DNA from: Thermanaerothrix solaris
Lineage (GTDB): Bacteria > Chloroflexota > Anaerolineae > Anaerolineales > Anaerolineaceae
Assembly (NCBI RefSeq): GCF_032334255.1
Contig: NZ_JAUHMF010000001.1
Location: forward strand, 620,001 to 684,000
Direction: 5' to 3'
Length of the DNA stretch: 64,000 nucleotides
A program made the translations under genes and the position numbers. Positions 41,525 through 51,795 of the stretch are shown here, piece by piece. The stretch's first letter is position 1. Each line of letters opens with the position of its first letter. The notes below the pieces were generated by a model. The model saw nothing but the letters and a program-made list of their open reading frames with translations, ran no database searches and had not been told where the DNA came from.

Positions 41525-43075
41525 ATGCCAAGGCTATTCCAACAATTTGAAGAGCAACTCGATATCTACCTGCGAGCGCGGTTCACCTTACTGGTCTTGG
41601 TTACCCCCGAGGAAGAACGCGCGTTGCAAAAGATACGCGCGGTGTGCGAACGCACCCAACGCCATTGCCTGGCCTGGGATCTTGCCGATGGCTTCCAATG
41701 GGTAGTAGGTAGTGGCGCTCTCCCCGTTGCACGCGATCCCCTGACCGCTCTCGAACAAATTGATCATGCCGAGGCCGCAGTTTCTACTCTCTATATCCTC
41801 AAAGATTTTCACGAAGCCTGGGGAAATCCACAAATCAAACGTAAGTTACGCAACCTCGCTCAACGCCTTAAATTCACCAAGAAATCCATCCTAATTACAA
41901 CCGTAACCTCACATATTCCCAACGAACTGCGTGATGAGGCGGTTTTAGTTGACTTTGCCCTGCCTTTAGCTGAAGAACTGGAAGAGGTACTCAACCGATT
42001 GACGGCTACTCCTGGGGTAAGGGTAAATTTGACCCCATTGGGACGAGAGAAATTAGTTCAGGCCGCGATTGGCCTAACGGCTTCTCAAGCCCAGCGAGTG
42101 TTTGCCAAAGCCATCGTTGAAGATGGGGCCCTGGATGACCGCGACATTGACCTCGTCACTGAGGAAAAGAAGCAAATCATTCGTGAGAGCGAAGCCTTAG
42201 AGTTTTATCCTGTTACCGAGACTCCGGACGATGTTGGCGGTTTAGGTGTGCTCAAGGAATGGCTCCGTCTGCGCGAGAAAGCCTTTACCCAAGAGGCACG
42301 CCAATACGGTTTGCCCGCCCCAAAGGGAATTGGCCTTATCGGTATTCCGGGCACGGGAAAAAGCCTGACCGCTAAGATGATTGGGGGGCTGTGGCGCTTA
42401 CCTCTGATCCGACTCGACGTGGGTGCCCTTTATGGCAGTCTGGTCGGTGAATCGGAAGAACGCACCCGCCGCGCTCTACGCCTGGCCGAGACCATTGCCC
42501 CTTGCATTATCTGGATTGATGAGATTGAAAAAGCCTTAGCCCATGGCGGATTGGATAGCGGCACCAGCACCCGCGTTTTTGCGACCATCCTGACCTGGAT
42601 GCAAGAAAAGACCGCACCCTGTTTTGTCGTAGCAACGGCGAACGATATTTCAGCCCTTCCACCCGAATTGCTGCGACGGGGGCGATTTGATGAGATTTTC
42701 TTCCTGGATCTGCCCACTTTCTCAGAACGGCGTGAGATCTTTGCCGTTCATTTACGAAAACGCAATCGTGTTCCAGATGATTACGACCTTGATCGCTTGG
42801 CTGCAGCATCGGAGGGCTATGTTGGTGCCGAAATTGAACAAGCCATTATTGACGCGATGTACATTGGTTTTAATGATGGACAGCGCGAATTCACCACCGA
42901 AGATATCCTGCTCGCCTTGAGCAAACAGGTGCCTTTATCGCGCTCTCAGCGCGAAACCATTGAGATGCTCCGCAACTGGCTCCGTGAAGGACGAGCTCAG
43001 TCGGCCTCATTTCGCGAAGTCACTGAAGCCGAGAATCAATTTGTCCCTATCCAATTGGATGTTAAGCGGCGCTGA
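41525..43075 (+). CDS. AAA ATPase, Ycf46-like
   Basis: A 516-aa AAA protein. The N-terminal half (about residues 1-225) is the divergent domain found in cyanobacterial/plastid Ycf46-type proteins. The AAA core follows: Walker A GIPGTGKS (about residues 277-284), Walker B CIIWIDEIEK, sensor-1 VVATANDISALPPELLRRGRFDEIF, and a C-terminal helical lid. The cellular role of Ycf46 proteins is poorly known; in cyanobacteria it has been linked to inorganic carbon use. GAGGG precedes the ATG. Confidence 0.85.
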   Translation: MPRLFQQFEEQLDIYLRARFTLLVLVTPEEERALQKIRAVCERTQRHCLAWDLADGFQWVVGSGALPVARDPLTALEQIDHAEAAVSTLYILKDFHEAWGNPQIKRKLRNLAQRLKFTKKSILITTVTSHIPNELRDEAVLVDFALPLAEELEEVLNRLTATPGVRVNLTPLGREKLVQAAIGLTASQAQRVFAKAIVEDGALDDRDIDLVTEEKKQIIRESEALEFYPVTETPDDVGGLGVLKEWLRLREKAFTQEARQYGLPAPKGIGLIGIPGTGKSLTAKMIGGLWRLPLIRLDVGALYGSLVGESEERTRRALRLAETIAPCIIWIDEIEKALAHGGLDSGTSTRVFATILTWMQEKTAPCFVVATANDISALPPELLRRGRFDEIFFLDLPTFSERREIFAVHLRKRNRVPDDYDLDRLAAASEGYVGAEIEQAIIDAMYIGFNDGQREFTTEDILLALSKQVPLSRSQRETIEMLRNWLREGRAQSASFREVTEAENQFVPIQLDVKRR

Positions 43076-43148
43076 ATTTTCTAGAACCTTATGGATAGTA
43101 ATTTTCTTACCCTGGTCGAAGAGTATAATAATTTTGGGCGGGCAATTC

Positions 43149-43167
43149 CAGGTCGAGTGGCGACCTG
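43149..43167 (+). other. Leader hairpin upstream of gcvH
   Basis: CAGGTCG (43149-43155), AGTGG loop, CGACCTG (43161-43167), followed by AAAACTC. It lies 33 nt before the gcvH start, after a TATAAT at 43124-43129. It is too short to be a glycine riboswitch. It may be a terminator for the AAA gene or a leader stem of the gcv mRNA. Confidence 0.4.
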
Positions 43168-43200
43168 AAAACTCTTAAATCAACCCCAGGAGGTTAAATT

Positions 43201-43593
43201 ATGAACATCCCCAGTGAACTCAAGTACACCACCACGGATGAATGGGTAAAAGTGGAAGGGAATACAGCCATTGTGGGGGTTACTGATTACGCTCAATCTC
43301 AACTTTCCGACATCGTCTTTTTTGAGTTTCAAGTTGAAATCGGGGATGAGGTGAAAAAGGGAGGTGTAATTGCAACATTGGAATCAGTGAAAGCCGCTGC
43401 CGATGTCAATGCACCGGTATCAGGGAAAGTCGTTGCACGCAATGAAGCCCTGACCGAGAAATTTGAATTGGTCAACAGCGATCCTTACGGCGAAGCCTGG
43501 ATGTTGAAAATTGAAATGAGCAATCCTCAGGAATTGGATAACCTGATGGATGCCTCTGCCTATCAGAAGTATTGCGAAGAAAGGGAGCATTGA
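43201..43593 (+). CDS. gcvH: Glycine cleavage system H protein
   Basis: A 130-aa lipoyl carrier that shuttles the aminomethyl group between P, T and L proteins. The lipoylated lysine lies in ATLESVKAAADVNAPVSG. A CAGGAGG ribosome site precedes the ATG. It leads directly into gcvPA (one base between stop and start). Confidence 0.97.
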   Translation: MNIPSELKYTTTDEWVKVEGNTAIVGVTDYAQSQLSDIVFFEFQVEIGDEVKKGGVIATLESVKAAADVNAPVSGKVVARNEALTEKFELVNSDPYGEAWMLKIEMSNPQELDNLMDASAYQKYCEEREH

Positions 43594-43594
43594 T

Positions 43595-44939
<1,345 letters not shown>

Positions 44940-44947
<8 letters not shown>

Positions 44948-46415
44948 GCCTACGTTATTCGAATTATCGTCACCCGGGCGTCGGGGTGTGCGCTTTCCCG
45001 AGCCAGATGTGCCCAAGAGCCCACTGCCCGAGGGATTGGTGCGTAAGGATTTACCCCTGCCCGAACTGGCCGAAGTAGACGTCGTGCGCCACTTTGTGCG
45101 CCTTTCCCAGAAAAACTACGCCGTGGATTATGGGCTATATCCCCTTGGCTCCTGTACCATGAAATACAATCCCAAAATCAATGAGGATATGGCCCGTTTA
45201 CCCGGCTTTGCCCTGGCGCATCCCCTGCAGCCTATTGATACCGTTCAGGGCAGCCTGGCTTTAATGTATGAATTACAGGAACTGCTCAAAGAGATCACCG
45301 GGATGGGAGCCGTTAGCCTGCAGCCTGCCGCGGGAGCACATGGAGAATTGACCGGGGTGCTGATTATACGTGCCTATCACAAATCGCGCGGTGACACCAA
45401 ACGCACCAAGATTCTCATCCCTGACTCCGCCCACGGCACCAATCCCGCCTCATCGGCTATGAGCGGTTACGAAGTTGTCCAACTCCCTAGCGACAAACGC
45501 GGTAATGTGGATTTGGAAGCTCTGAAGGCTGCTTGCGATGACACCGTCGCAGGGCTCATGCTAACCAATCCCAATACTCTGGGGCTGTTTGAAGAAAACG
45601 TCCTCGAGGTAACCCGCATTGTTCACGAAGCCGGCGGTCTGGTTTATGGCGATGGCGCTAACCTCAACGCACTGTTGGGTATTGCCCGTCCTGGCGATAT
45701 GGGCTTTGATATCCTTCATCTTAACTTACATAAAACATTCTCTACACCTCACGGTGGTGGCGGACCTGGCTCTGGCCCAGTGGCCGTAACCGAAGCCCTG
45801 GCCGAATTTCTACCTGGTCCCATCGTGACCATTCTCGAGGAAGGCACAGATGAAGTTCCCCCCTTATACGGGTTTAAGATGCCCAGCCGTTCGATTGGCC
45901 GTGTCAAGGCGTTCCATGGTCACTTCGGTATGATGGTGCGCGCGTATACCTACATTATGATGCATGGCGCTGAAGGACTTCGCAAAGTGGCCGAACACGC
46001 CGTGTTAAACGCCAACTATCTCTTAGCCCGTCTACGCCATGTCTACAAGGTGCCTTATGATCGCATTTGCAAACATGAGTTCGTCGCGGAAGGGGTTTGG
46101 GATGACGCGCCAGACATTCACGCCCTGGATATCGCGAAACGGTTAATTGACTACGACTTCCACCCACCCACTAACTACTTCCCATTAATTGTGCGCGAAG
46201 CGCTCATGATCGAACCCACTGAAACCGAGAGCAAGCAGACGCTGGATAAATTCGCTGATGCCTTGATCAAAATCGCCGAAGAAGCGCATACCCAGCCCGA
46301 ATTACTCAAGAGCGCACCCCATAACACGCCAGTCGGCCGGCTAGATGAGGTGAAAGCAGCCAAAGAACTCGTCCTTTGCTGCTGGTTCCCTGAAAAAGAA
46401 ACACAACCCTCATAA
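44940..46415 (+). CDS. gcvPB: Glycine dehydrogenase (decarboxylating) subunit 2
   Basis: A 491-aa PLP-binding half of the P protein. The PLP lysine lies in LNLHKTFSTPHGGGGPGSGP; the substrate region has GSCTMKYNPKIN. It overlaps the end of gcvPA. A strong terminator follows at 46444. The partner gcvT (aminomethyltransferase) is not in this operon. Confidence 0.95.
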
Positions 46416-46443
46416 AAGCCATCTTTCCCGCCCTCCCAGGCCC

Positions 46444-46480
46444 AAAACGGGACGGCATACGAATTGCCCGTCCCGTTTTT
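46444..46480 (+). terminator. Intrinsic terminator of the gcv operon
   Basis: AAAACGGGACGG (46444-46455) pairs with CCGTCCCGTTTT (46468-46479) and is followed by T. It lies 29 nt after the gcvPB stop. The A-run before the stem would make it work in both directions. Confidence 0.9.
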
Positions 46481-46624
46481 ACATTTATCATCCCCCACTT
46501 GTGACTTTCTTCATTAGCCAAACTGCCTATATAAAATTAAGCATTCCTCCCCTTTAATAACCGATTTCATCTACCTAAAATTGACCACAGATCATTATTC
46601 CTCAAACTAAAAGGAGTGATAACC

Positions 46625-47233
46625 ATGGCTAGTTCGCAATTATCTAAAGAGTACCGCCTTGTTAGTCCACCTTGGACTGACTTTCTGTTTAACAAGACAA
46701 CATCAGCGTGGTTATGGCTGATCGTGCGGCTTTATCTGGGATACTCCTGGTTCGAGCACGGTTTGGAGAAGCTTTCGAATCCGGCTTGGGTGCAAACCGG
46801 TGAGGCGCTAAAGGGTTTCTGGCAACGCGCAGTTGCCATTCCTGAACCACCCGCGCGTCCCCCGATTGCCTTTGATTGGTACCGTGCCTTTATTCAAATG
46901 CTTCTCGACAGTGGTAGTTACACTTGGTTTGCCAAGCTCGTTGTGTTTGGCGAGATTGCCGTCGGAATCGCACTGATTTTGGGCATTTTCGTCTGGTTCT
47001 CAGCGTTCATGGGCGCTTTCATGAACTGGAACTTCATGATGGCCGGCACGGCTAGCACCAATCCAGTGATGTTGGTGCTATCAATCCTGCTTATCTTGGC
47101 CTGGAAAACTGCGGGTTGGATCGGGCTTGACCGCTGGTTGTTAATCTATATCGGCACTCCCTGGCAACCAGGGCTACTTTTCCACCGCCAAAAAGAGCCT
47201 CAAACGACAGAAGGGGCTCCATCGGCAGCCTAA
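46625..47233 (+). CDS. DoxX family membrane protein
   Basis: A 202-aa membrane protein of the DoxX/DoxD group, with about four TM helices. The N-terminal helix has RLYLGYSWFEHGLEKL, followed by helices around FGEIAVGIALILGIFVWF and NPVMLVLSILLILAW. Relatives include the thiosulfate:quinone oxidoreductase small subunit, but most DoxX proteins have no proven function. I chose ATG 46625 (AAGGAGTG upstream) over GTG 46616. It is a single-gene unit with its own terminator. Confidence 0.85.
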   Translation: MASSQLSKEYRLVSPPWTDFLFNKTTSAWLWLIVRLYLGYSWFEHGLEKLSNPAWVQTGEALKGFWQRAVAIPEPPARPPIAFDWYRAFIQMLLDSGSYTWFAKLVVFGEIAVGIALILGIFVWFSAFMGAFMNWNFMMAGTASTNPVMLVLSILLILAWKTAGWIGLDRWLLIYIGTPWQPGLLFHRQKEPQTTEGAPSAA

Positions 47234-47258
47234 TCGAAACCAACGAGTAACAAAAGTC

Positions 47259-47282
47259 GAGCCGCCTAAAACCAGGCGGCTC
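47259..47282 (+). terminator. Intrinsic terminator after the DoxX gene
   Basis: GAGCCGCCT (47259-47267), AAAACC loop, AGGCGGCTC (47274-47282), then AAATTTCCTTT. A 9-bp perfect stem 26 nt after the stop codon. Confidence 0.8.
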
Positions 47283-47367
47283 AAATTTCCTTTAGACAAA
47301 TTCTCTGCTTCTCATCCGGATTATAATAACCGAAGCCAAAACCATATCACAAGAGGAGAACTGACCC

Positions 47368-47913
47368 ATGAGACTCAAAGGGATGCGCGTTGTTTATTTA
47401 ATTGGTCCTGGTTTCGAGGACTTGGAATTCTATGTGCCCTTGATGCGTTTAAAAGAGGAGGGGGCAGACGTGGTCGTCGCTGGGCCAAAAGCCGGTGAAG
47501 AACTGATTGGAAAAGGTGGACTAACCGGACGTGCTGAGGTCAATGTCGCTGATCTAAAAGCCGAGGATTTTGACGCCATTGTTGTTCCGGGAGGATGGGC
47601 CCCGGATAAACTGCGCCGCTACGAGGCTGTCAAAAAACTTGTACGCGACTTTTACCATCAAGGCAAAGTGGTCGCAATGATTTGCCACGCCGGTTTAGTT
47701 GGTATTAGCGCGGGAATTGTAAAAGGGCACGAGGCCACCGGTAGCGAAGGTATCAAAGACGATTTAATCAACGCCGGCGCCATTTGGCGCGATGCTCCGG
47801 CCTTCCGATCGGGTAATATCGTCTGGGGACGCGTTGTTGCCGATATCCCCGACTTCTGTCGCGAACTGATTCAAGCCCTCATTGAGCAAAAAGAAAAAAC
47901 TCAAAAAGTCTGA
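47368..47913 (+). CDS. DJ-1/PfpI family protein
   Basis: A 181-aa protein of the DJ-1/PfpI superfamily (proteases, glyoxalases and deglycase-like chaperones). The nucleophile elbow is MICHAGLVG (Cys near residue 106 followed by His), and the acidic partner is in GPGFEDLEF near residue 16. It likely protects against reactive carbonyls or acts as a peptidase; specificity is not clear. AGAGGAG precedes the ATG. Confidence 0.9.
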   Translation: MRLKGMRVVYLIGPGFEDLEFYVPLMRLKEEGADVVVAGPKAGEELIGKGGLTGRAEVNVADLKAEDFDAIVVPGGWAPDKLRRYEAVKKLVRDFYHQGKVVAMICHAGLVGISAGIVKGHEATGSEGIKDDLINAGAIWRDAPAFRSGNIVWGRVVADIPDFCRELIQALIEQKEKTQKV

Positions 47914-47923
47914 ACCTAAAACG

Positions 47924-47960
47924 GAAGAAGTCCCCATAAAGGGGACTTCTTCTTTATTTC
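47924..47960. terminator. Intrinsic terminator between convergent genes
   Basis: GAAGAAGTCCCC (47924-47935), ATAAA loop, GGGGACTTCTTC (47941-47952), then TTTATTT. It serves the + strand PfpI gene and, with a shorter U-run in the other direction, probably also alaS, whose stop is at 47977. Confidence 0.9.
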
Positions 47961-47976
47961 AATCCTAAAGCCAAGC

Positions 47977-50724
47977 CTACCGTTGGCTGAGGCGCTGTTT
48001 CACCCAGGGAAGAACTCGATTTAGAGCGGTGGAAAGCATGCTTGCATCCTTACCACCCGCCTGTGCAAGATGAGGACGGCCACCTCCACTACCGCCGACG
48101 ACTTGCGCCACCTCCTTAGCCAATTCACCCGCATGGAAGCCTTGCTTAACCAGATCGTCGGTCAGGGTTGCAACGATAATTGGTCGCCCCTCACTAGCCG
48201 TTGCCAGCACTGCTACCCCCTTCTCGCGATACTGTTGGCGGAAACGGTCGCATAATTGACGCAATACATCAGCATCGGCCTCATTAATAATGGCCGTCAG
48301 GACACGGATACCATCCACCATTTGAACGTTATGGAGCAAAGGCTCAAATTCCGCCATGGCGACTTTTTGACGTAACTGCGCATTTTGCTTGCGCAGACGC
48401 TCCACATCTTCAACCAATGCCACAACTTTATCCGGAACCTCATCTACACCACAATTCAAAACTTCGGCGATCCGCGAAAGATCGTTCATGCGCTTGCGAA
48501 TTAAGGCATAGGCCTCGCGTCCGGTCACCGCTTCGATGCGGCGAATTCCGGCTGCGGCGCTGCTTTCACTGGTGATTATAAAGATCCCAATATCCCCTGT
48601 GGACTCAACATGGGTCCCCCCACATAATTCGTAGGATATCGGTTGCTCATCACCAATGACAATAGTGCGCACGACCTCTCCATATTTTTCACCAAAAAGG
48701 GCCATGGCACCTTCCTGAAGCGCTTGGCTCAACGGTTTGTGCTCGATTTCCAATTCGTAATCTTCATAAATAGCCTGGTTAACTGCGGCTTCTATGGCTT
48801 CTAACTGCTCCGGCGTCAAAGCTTCAGGATATGTAAAGTCAAATCGCAAGCGATCTGGCGCAACTAACGAACCTGCCTGCCGTGCTTCTTTACCCAAAAT
48901 GGCTTGCAATTTAGCGTGTAAGAGATGGGTTGCCGTGTGATTGCGCATAATATCTCGGCGTCGTTCAACGTCCACCTGAGCACGGGCTTTATCGCCAACC
49001 CGAGGGCGCCCCCGCACCACTTCTCCGATGTGAACGATCACTCCTGCAGCCGGCTTGCGGGTGTCGTTAACCCGGATCTCCCAATCCGCACCTTCCAAGC
49101 CAATAATCCGTCCCGTATCGGAAACCTGACCACCGGCTTCCACATAAAAGCAGGTGCGAGGCAAGATGACTTCAATGGCATCGCCTGCGATGGCCTCCTC
49201 AACCCGTTCACCATCTCGAACCAGGGCTAATACCTGTCCCTCGACCTCTAGACTGCTATATGGGTCGTAGATCACCCCTTCCGGCCCTAAAGCACCTCGC
49301 CGCTGTAAGTCCTCTAAAATCGAGCGATAAATATCCACCCTTTCACCCCCCAGCGGGCCAAAGGCTTTCCCAGCCCCTGAAATAGTGCGATGCGCCTCCA
49401 TCGCCCGTAAAAAGCCTTCCTGATCCACATCCAATCCTTCCTCTTGGGCTACATCACGGATCAGTTCCAGAGGAAGCCCATGAGTAGCGTAGAGATCAAA
49501 GGCACGTTCGCCATCCAGAATCTTTTCACCACGGGCTTTGAGATCTTCCAAATAGACATCAAGTTGACTCAAACCCTGTTCCACAGTACGTCGGAAACGG
49601 ATTTCTTCGCGGGTCAAATTTTCCCGAATAACATCCTTGTTCTTAACCAATTCCGGATAGGCCTCACCATAAATCTCGATCACCGTATCGGCCACGTTTG
49701 CAAGGAAGGGATCCATCAGACCAATCTTGCGACCAAAACGTGCTGCACGACGAATGATCATCCGACAGACATAATTACGCCCCACGTTACCCGGCACAAC
49801 CCCATCGGCAATAAGAAAAGTGGCCGCACGAGAGTGATCGGCGATCACACGATAAGGGGTGATATTGGCCTTTCGTTCTTCAAGGGTGTGGCCGGTCAAT
49901 TGCTGGACTTTGTCCAAAAGGGGGGAAAGCAAATCCGTGGCATAATTTGAGGAAACGCCTTGCAAAATGGCCGTGATGCGTTCTAGCCCCATTCCGGTAT
50001 CCACATGACGCGCTGGCAGGGGTTCTAAACGAGTCGGACTTAATCGGTTATATTGAATGAAGACCAGATTCCATAGCTCCAAAAAACGCTTGCAATCGCC
50101 GTTGACACGACATACATGTCCCGGCACATCGCGCTTATCACAAAACTCGGGTCCTAGATCAATATGAATCTCACTACATGGGCCACACGGCCCCGTCTCG
50201 GCCATCTCCCAAAAATTATCTTTGCGTCCGAAGAAGAGGATATGATTGCTGTCCATCCCTGGCTGTTTTGCCCAGTTTTCGGCTGCCTCTTCATCGGTTG
50301 GAATCTCACCGTATTCATCCTTAAAGCAGGTGACCCACAAACGATTCTTATCCAGCCCCCAGACCTCTGTTAATAACTCCCATGCCCAGGCAATGGCCTC
50401 TTTCTTGTAATAGTCGCCAAACGACCAATTGCCCAACATTTCAAAGAAGGTGTGATGGGTATCATCGCGTCCCACATCCTCAAGATCATTATGTTTTCCG
50501 GCTACACGCATGCATTTCTGGGAATTAACCGCACGCCTATAGGGACGCTGATCAGTGCCCAGAAAGACATCTTTGAATTGGACCATACCCGCATTGGTAA
50601 AGAGCAACGTCTGATCTCCGCCCGGCACCAAGGGAGACGAAGGAACAAAGGTATGCCCACGTTCCACAAAGAAGTCAATAAAAGATTGTCGGATATAGGC
50701 TCCGCTAAATCGTTTGTTGGTCAT
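47977..50724 (-). CDS. alaS: Alanyl-tRNA synthetase
   Basis: Charges tRNA-Ala and edits mis-acylated products. It is 915 aa, a usual length. The class II motifs are at the N-terminus (SSPLVPGGDQTLLFTNAGM, RDDTHHTFFEMLGNWSFGDY), the editing domain has HTATHLLHAKL and CGGTHVESTGDIG, and the C-terminal DHHA1 domain has GGSGGGRPHLAQAGG. A strong promoter is 50 nt upstream; the leader is too short for a T-box. Confidence 0.98.
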   Translation of the reverse strand: MTNKRFSGAYIRQSFIDFFVERGHTFVPSSPLVPGGDQTLLFTNAGMVQFKDVFLGTDQRPYRRAVNSQKCMRVAGKHNDLEDVGRDDTHHTFFEMLGNWSFGDYYKKEAIAWAWELLTEVWGLDKNRLWVTCFKDEYGEIPTDEEAAENWAKQPGMDSNHILFFGRKDNFWEMAETGPCGPCSEIHIDLGPEFCDKRDVPGHVCRVNGDCKRFLELWNLVFIQYNRLSPTRLEPLPARHVDTGMGLERITAILQGVSSNYATDLLSPLLDKVQQLTGHTLEERKANITPYRVIADHSRAATFLIADGVVPGNVGRNYVCRMIIRRAARFGRKIGLMDPFLANVADTVIEIYGEAYPELVKNKDVIRENLTREEIRFRRTVEQGLSQLDVYLEDLKARGEKILDGERAFDLYATHGLPLELIRDVAQEEGLDVDQEGFLRAMEAHRTISGAGKAFGPLGGERVDIYRSILEDLQRRGALGPEGVIYDPYSSLEVEGQVLALVRDGERVEEAIAGDAIEVILPRTCFYVEAGGQVSDTGRIIGLEGADWEIRVNDTRKPAAGVIVHIGEVVRGRPRVGDKARAQVDVERRRDIMRNHTATHLLHAKLQAILGKEARQAGSLVAPDRLRFDFTYPEALTPEQLEAIEAAVNQAIYEDYELEIEHKPLSQALQEGAMALFGEKYGEVVRTIVIGDEQPISYELCGGTHVESTGDIGIFIITSESSAAAGIRRIEAVTGREAYALIRKRMNDLSRIAEVLNCGVDEVPDKVVALVEDVERLRKQNAQLRQKVAMAEFEPLLHNVQMVDGIRVLTAIINEADADVLRQLCDRFRQQYREKGVAVLATASEGRPIIVATLTDDLVKQGFHAGELAKEVAQVVGGSGGGRPHLAQAGGKDASMLSTALNRVLPWVKQRLSQR

Positions 50725-50774
50725 AGGCTGCCTCTAACACACAAGTCTCTTCAGGCACAAATTGTCTGACGAAG

Positions 50775-50803
50775 ATTATAAGGCATCCCGAAGTAATAAT
50801 CAA
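50775..50803 (-). promoter_or_regulatory. Sigma70-type promoter of alaS
   Basis: On the - strand: TTGATT (complement of 50798-50803), 17-bp spacer, TATAAT (complement of 50775-50780). The start codon is 50 nt downstream. Confidence 0.8.
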
Positions 50804-50854
50804 CCACTCCGATCCACTTACCCATTGGATTAGGTTATTTTGGCATTCTTGTGG

Positions 50855-51793
50855 CTATTTCAACCAATAAAACAAGCCTTCCAAAGCAATGGCATAGACT
50901 CGGTAAGGTTTAGGTCCCACAAACACCTTTCCCCGGATGAAAACGGTGGGTGTACCATAAAAATTCGTTTTACGCACTTCCGCCAATTGGCGTTTAATAG
51001 CCCATTCGGTTTGAGGACTTTTGGCACAAAATTGCACAGACTGAGCATTAAAACCGACTTCGCTCAATAGATCTGTGATAAACGCCTCATCCTCAAGGCG
51101 CGCCTTTTCCGTGGTAAAAAGACGGTCGGTTAAATTCCAAAATTTGGCTTGATCCTGTTGGTAAGCACAGTAGCCTATTTTGGCCAAATAATCGCTGTGT
51201 TCTTTGACCGGATAGTAGAGGAAAATCAGTTCCACCCCATATTTTTGAACTAGGCGGCGCAGCATGGGATAGGCCTTGCGTGAATAATCACATCCATAAG
51301 AGCCAATAAACACAATTGGCTCAGCACTTTCACCACTAATCTTTGGAAACCCACTAATATCTATCCCTTCGAGAGTTAATGTTGTGCTTCCTCCCGGCAC
51401 TACGGGGCAACTCTCATCTACGGTAGAAAACTGGGTGTTTTGCCCCGTTGGATCGAAGACACAAAACCCTGATTGATTCAATCCGTTACAACTGCCGGTT
51501 GTGTAGTAAAGATAGAAACCTCGGACTGCAAAAAAAGTGCTTCCAATCAGGAGGAAGAAAAATGCCCAGGAGAGAGGCTCAAAGTAACGATTAAGAAAGC
51601 GCGCCCCAGCCTCGGAACGTGTTATCACATAACCCAAAATTTTCGCCTTCATCTTTTCGTCAAAGCCGGTCGTACAGGGGCGCAAAGTCACCCGGCGCAG
51701 CACACAATCCAAGGCCTCGCGTGCCAATTGGCGATTGGAGGCGCTGAAAATCCCCAAAATAGACAATACGATAAACGCGATGACACAGAACAT
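50855..51793 (-). CDS. Membrane thioredoxin-fold (DsbA-like) protein with CxxS motif
   Basis: A 312-aa protein. N-terminal TM helix (residues 2-17), a second TM at about 75-98, then an extracytoplasmic thioredoxin-fold domain. The redox site is Cys168-Asp-Tyr-Ser171, i.e. only the first Cys of the usual CxxC. A cis-Pro loop is present in FYGTPTVFIRGK. Four more cysteines (residues 102, 111, 129 and in KIGYCAYQ) could form disulfides. It probably acts as an isomerase or has a non-redox role. The upstream gene ends 2 nt before its start. Confidence 0.75.
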   Translation of the reverse strand: MFCVIAFIVLSILGIFSASNRQLAREALDCVLRRVTLRPCTTGFDEKMKAKILGYVITRSEAGARFLNRYFEPLSWAFFFLLIGSTFFAVRGFYLYYTTGSCNGLNQSGFCVFDPTGQNTQFSTVDESCPVVPGGSTTLTLEGIDISGFPKISGESAEPIVFIGSYGCDYSRKAYPMLRRLVQKYGVELIFLYYPVKEHSDYLAKIGYCAYQQDQAKFWNLTDRLFTTEKARLEDEAFITDLLSEVGFNAQSVQFCAKSPQTEWAIKRQLAEVRKTNFYGTPTVFIRGKVFVGPKPYRVYAIALEGLFYWLK

Positions 51794-51795
51794 GG

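Noticed and set aside
43081..43200. Glycine riboswitch in the gcvH leader
   Set aside because: Only about 65 nt follow the TATAAT and the single 7-bp hairpin lacks the tandem glycine aptamer architecture.
50725..50803. T-box leader upstream of alaS
   Set aside because: The leader after the promoter is only about 45 nt and shows no specifier stem, T-box motif or terminator.
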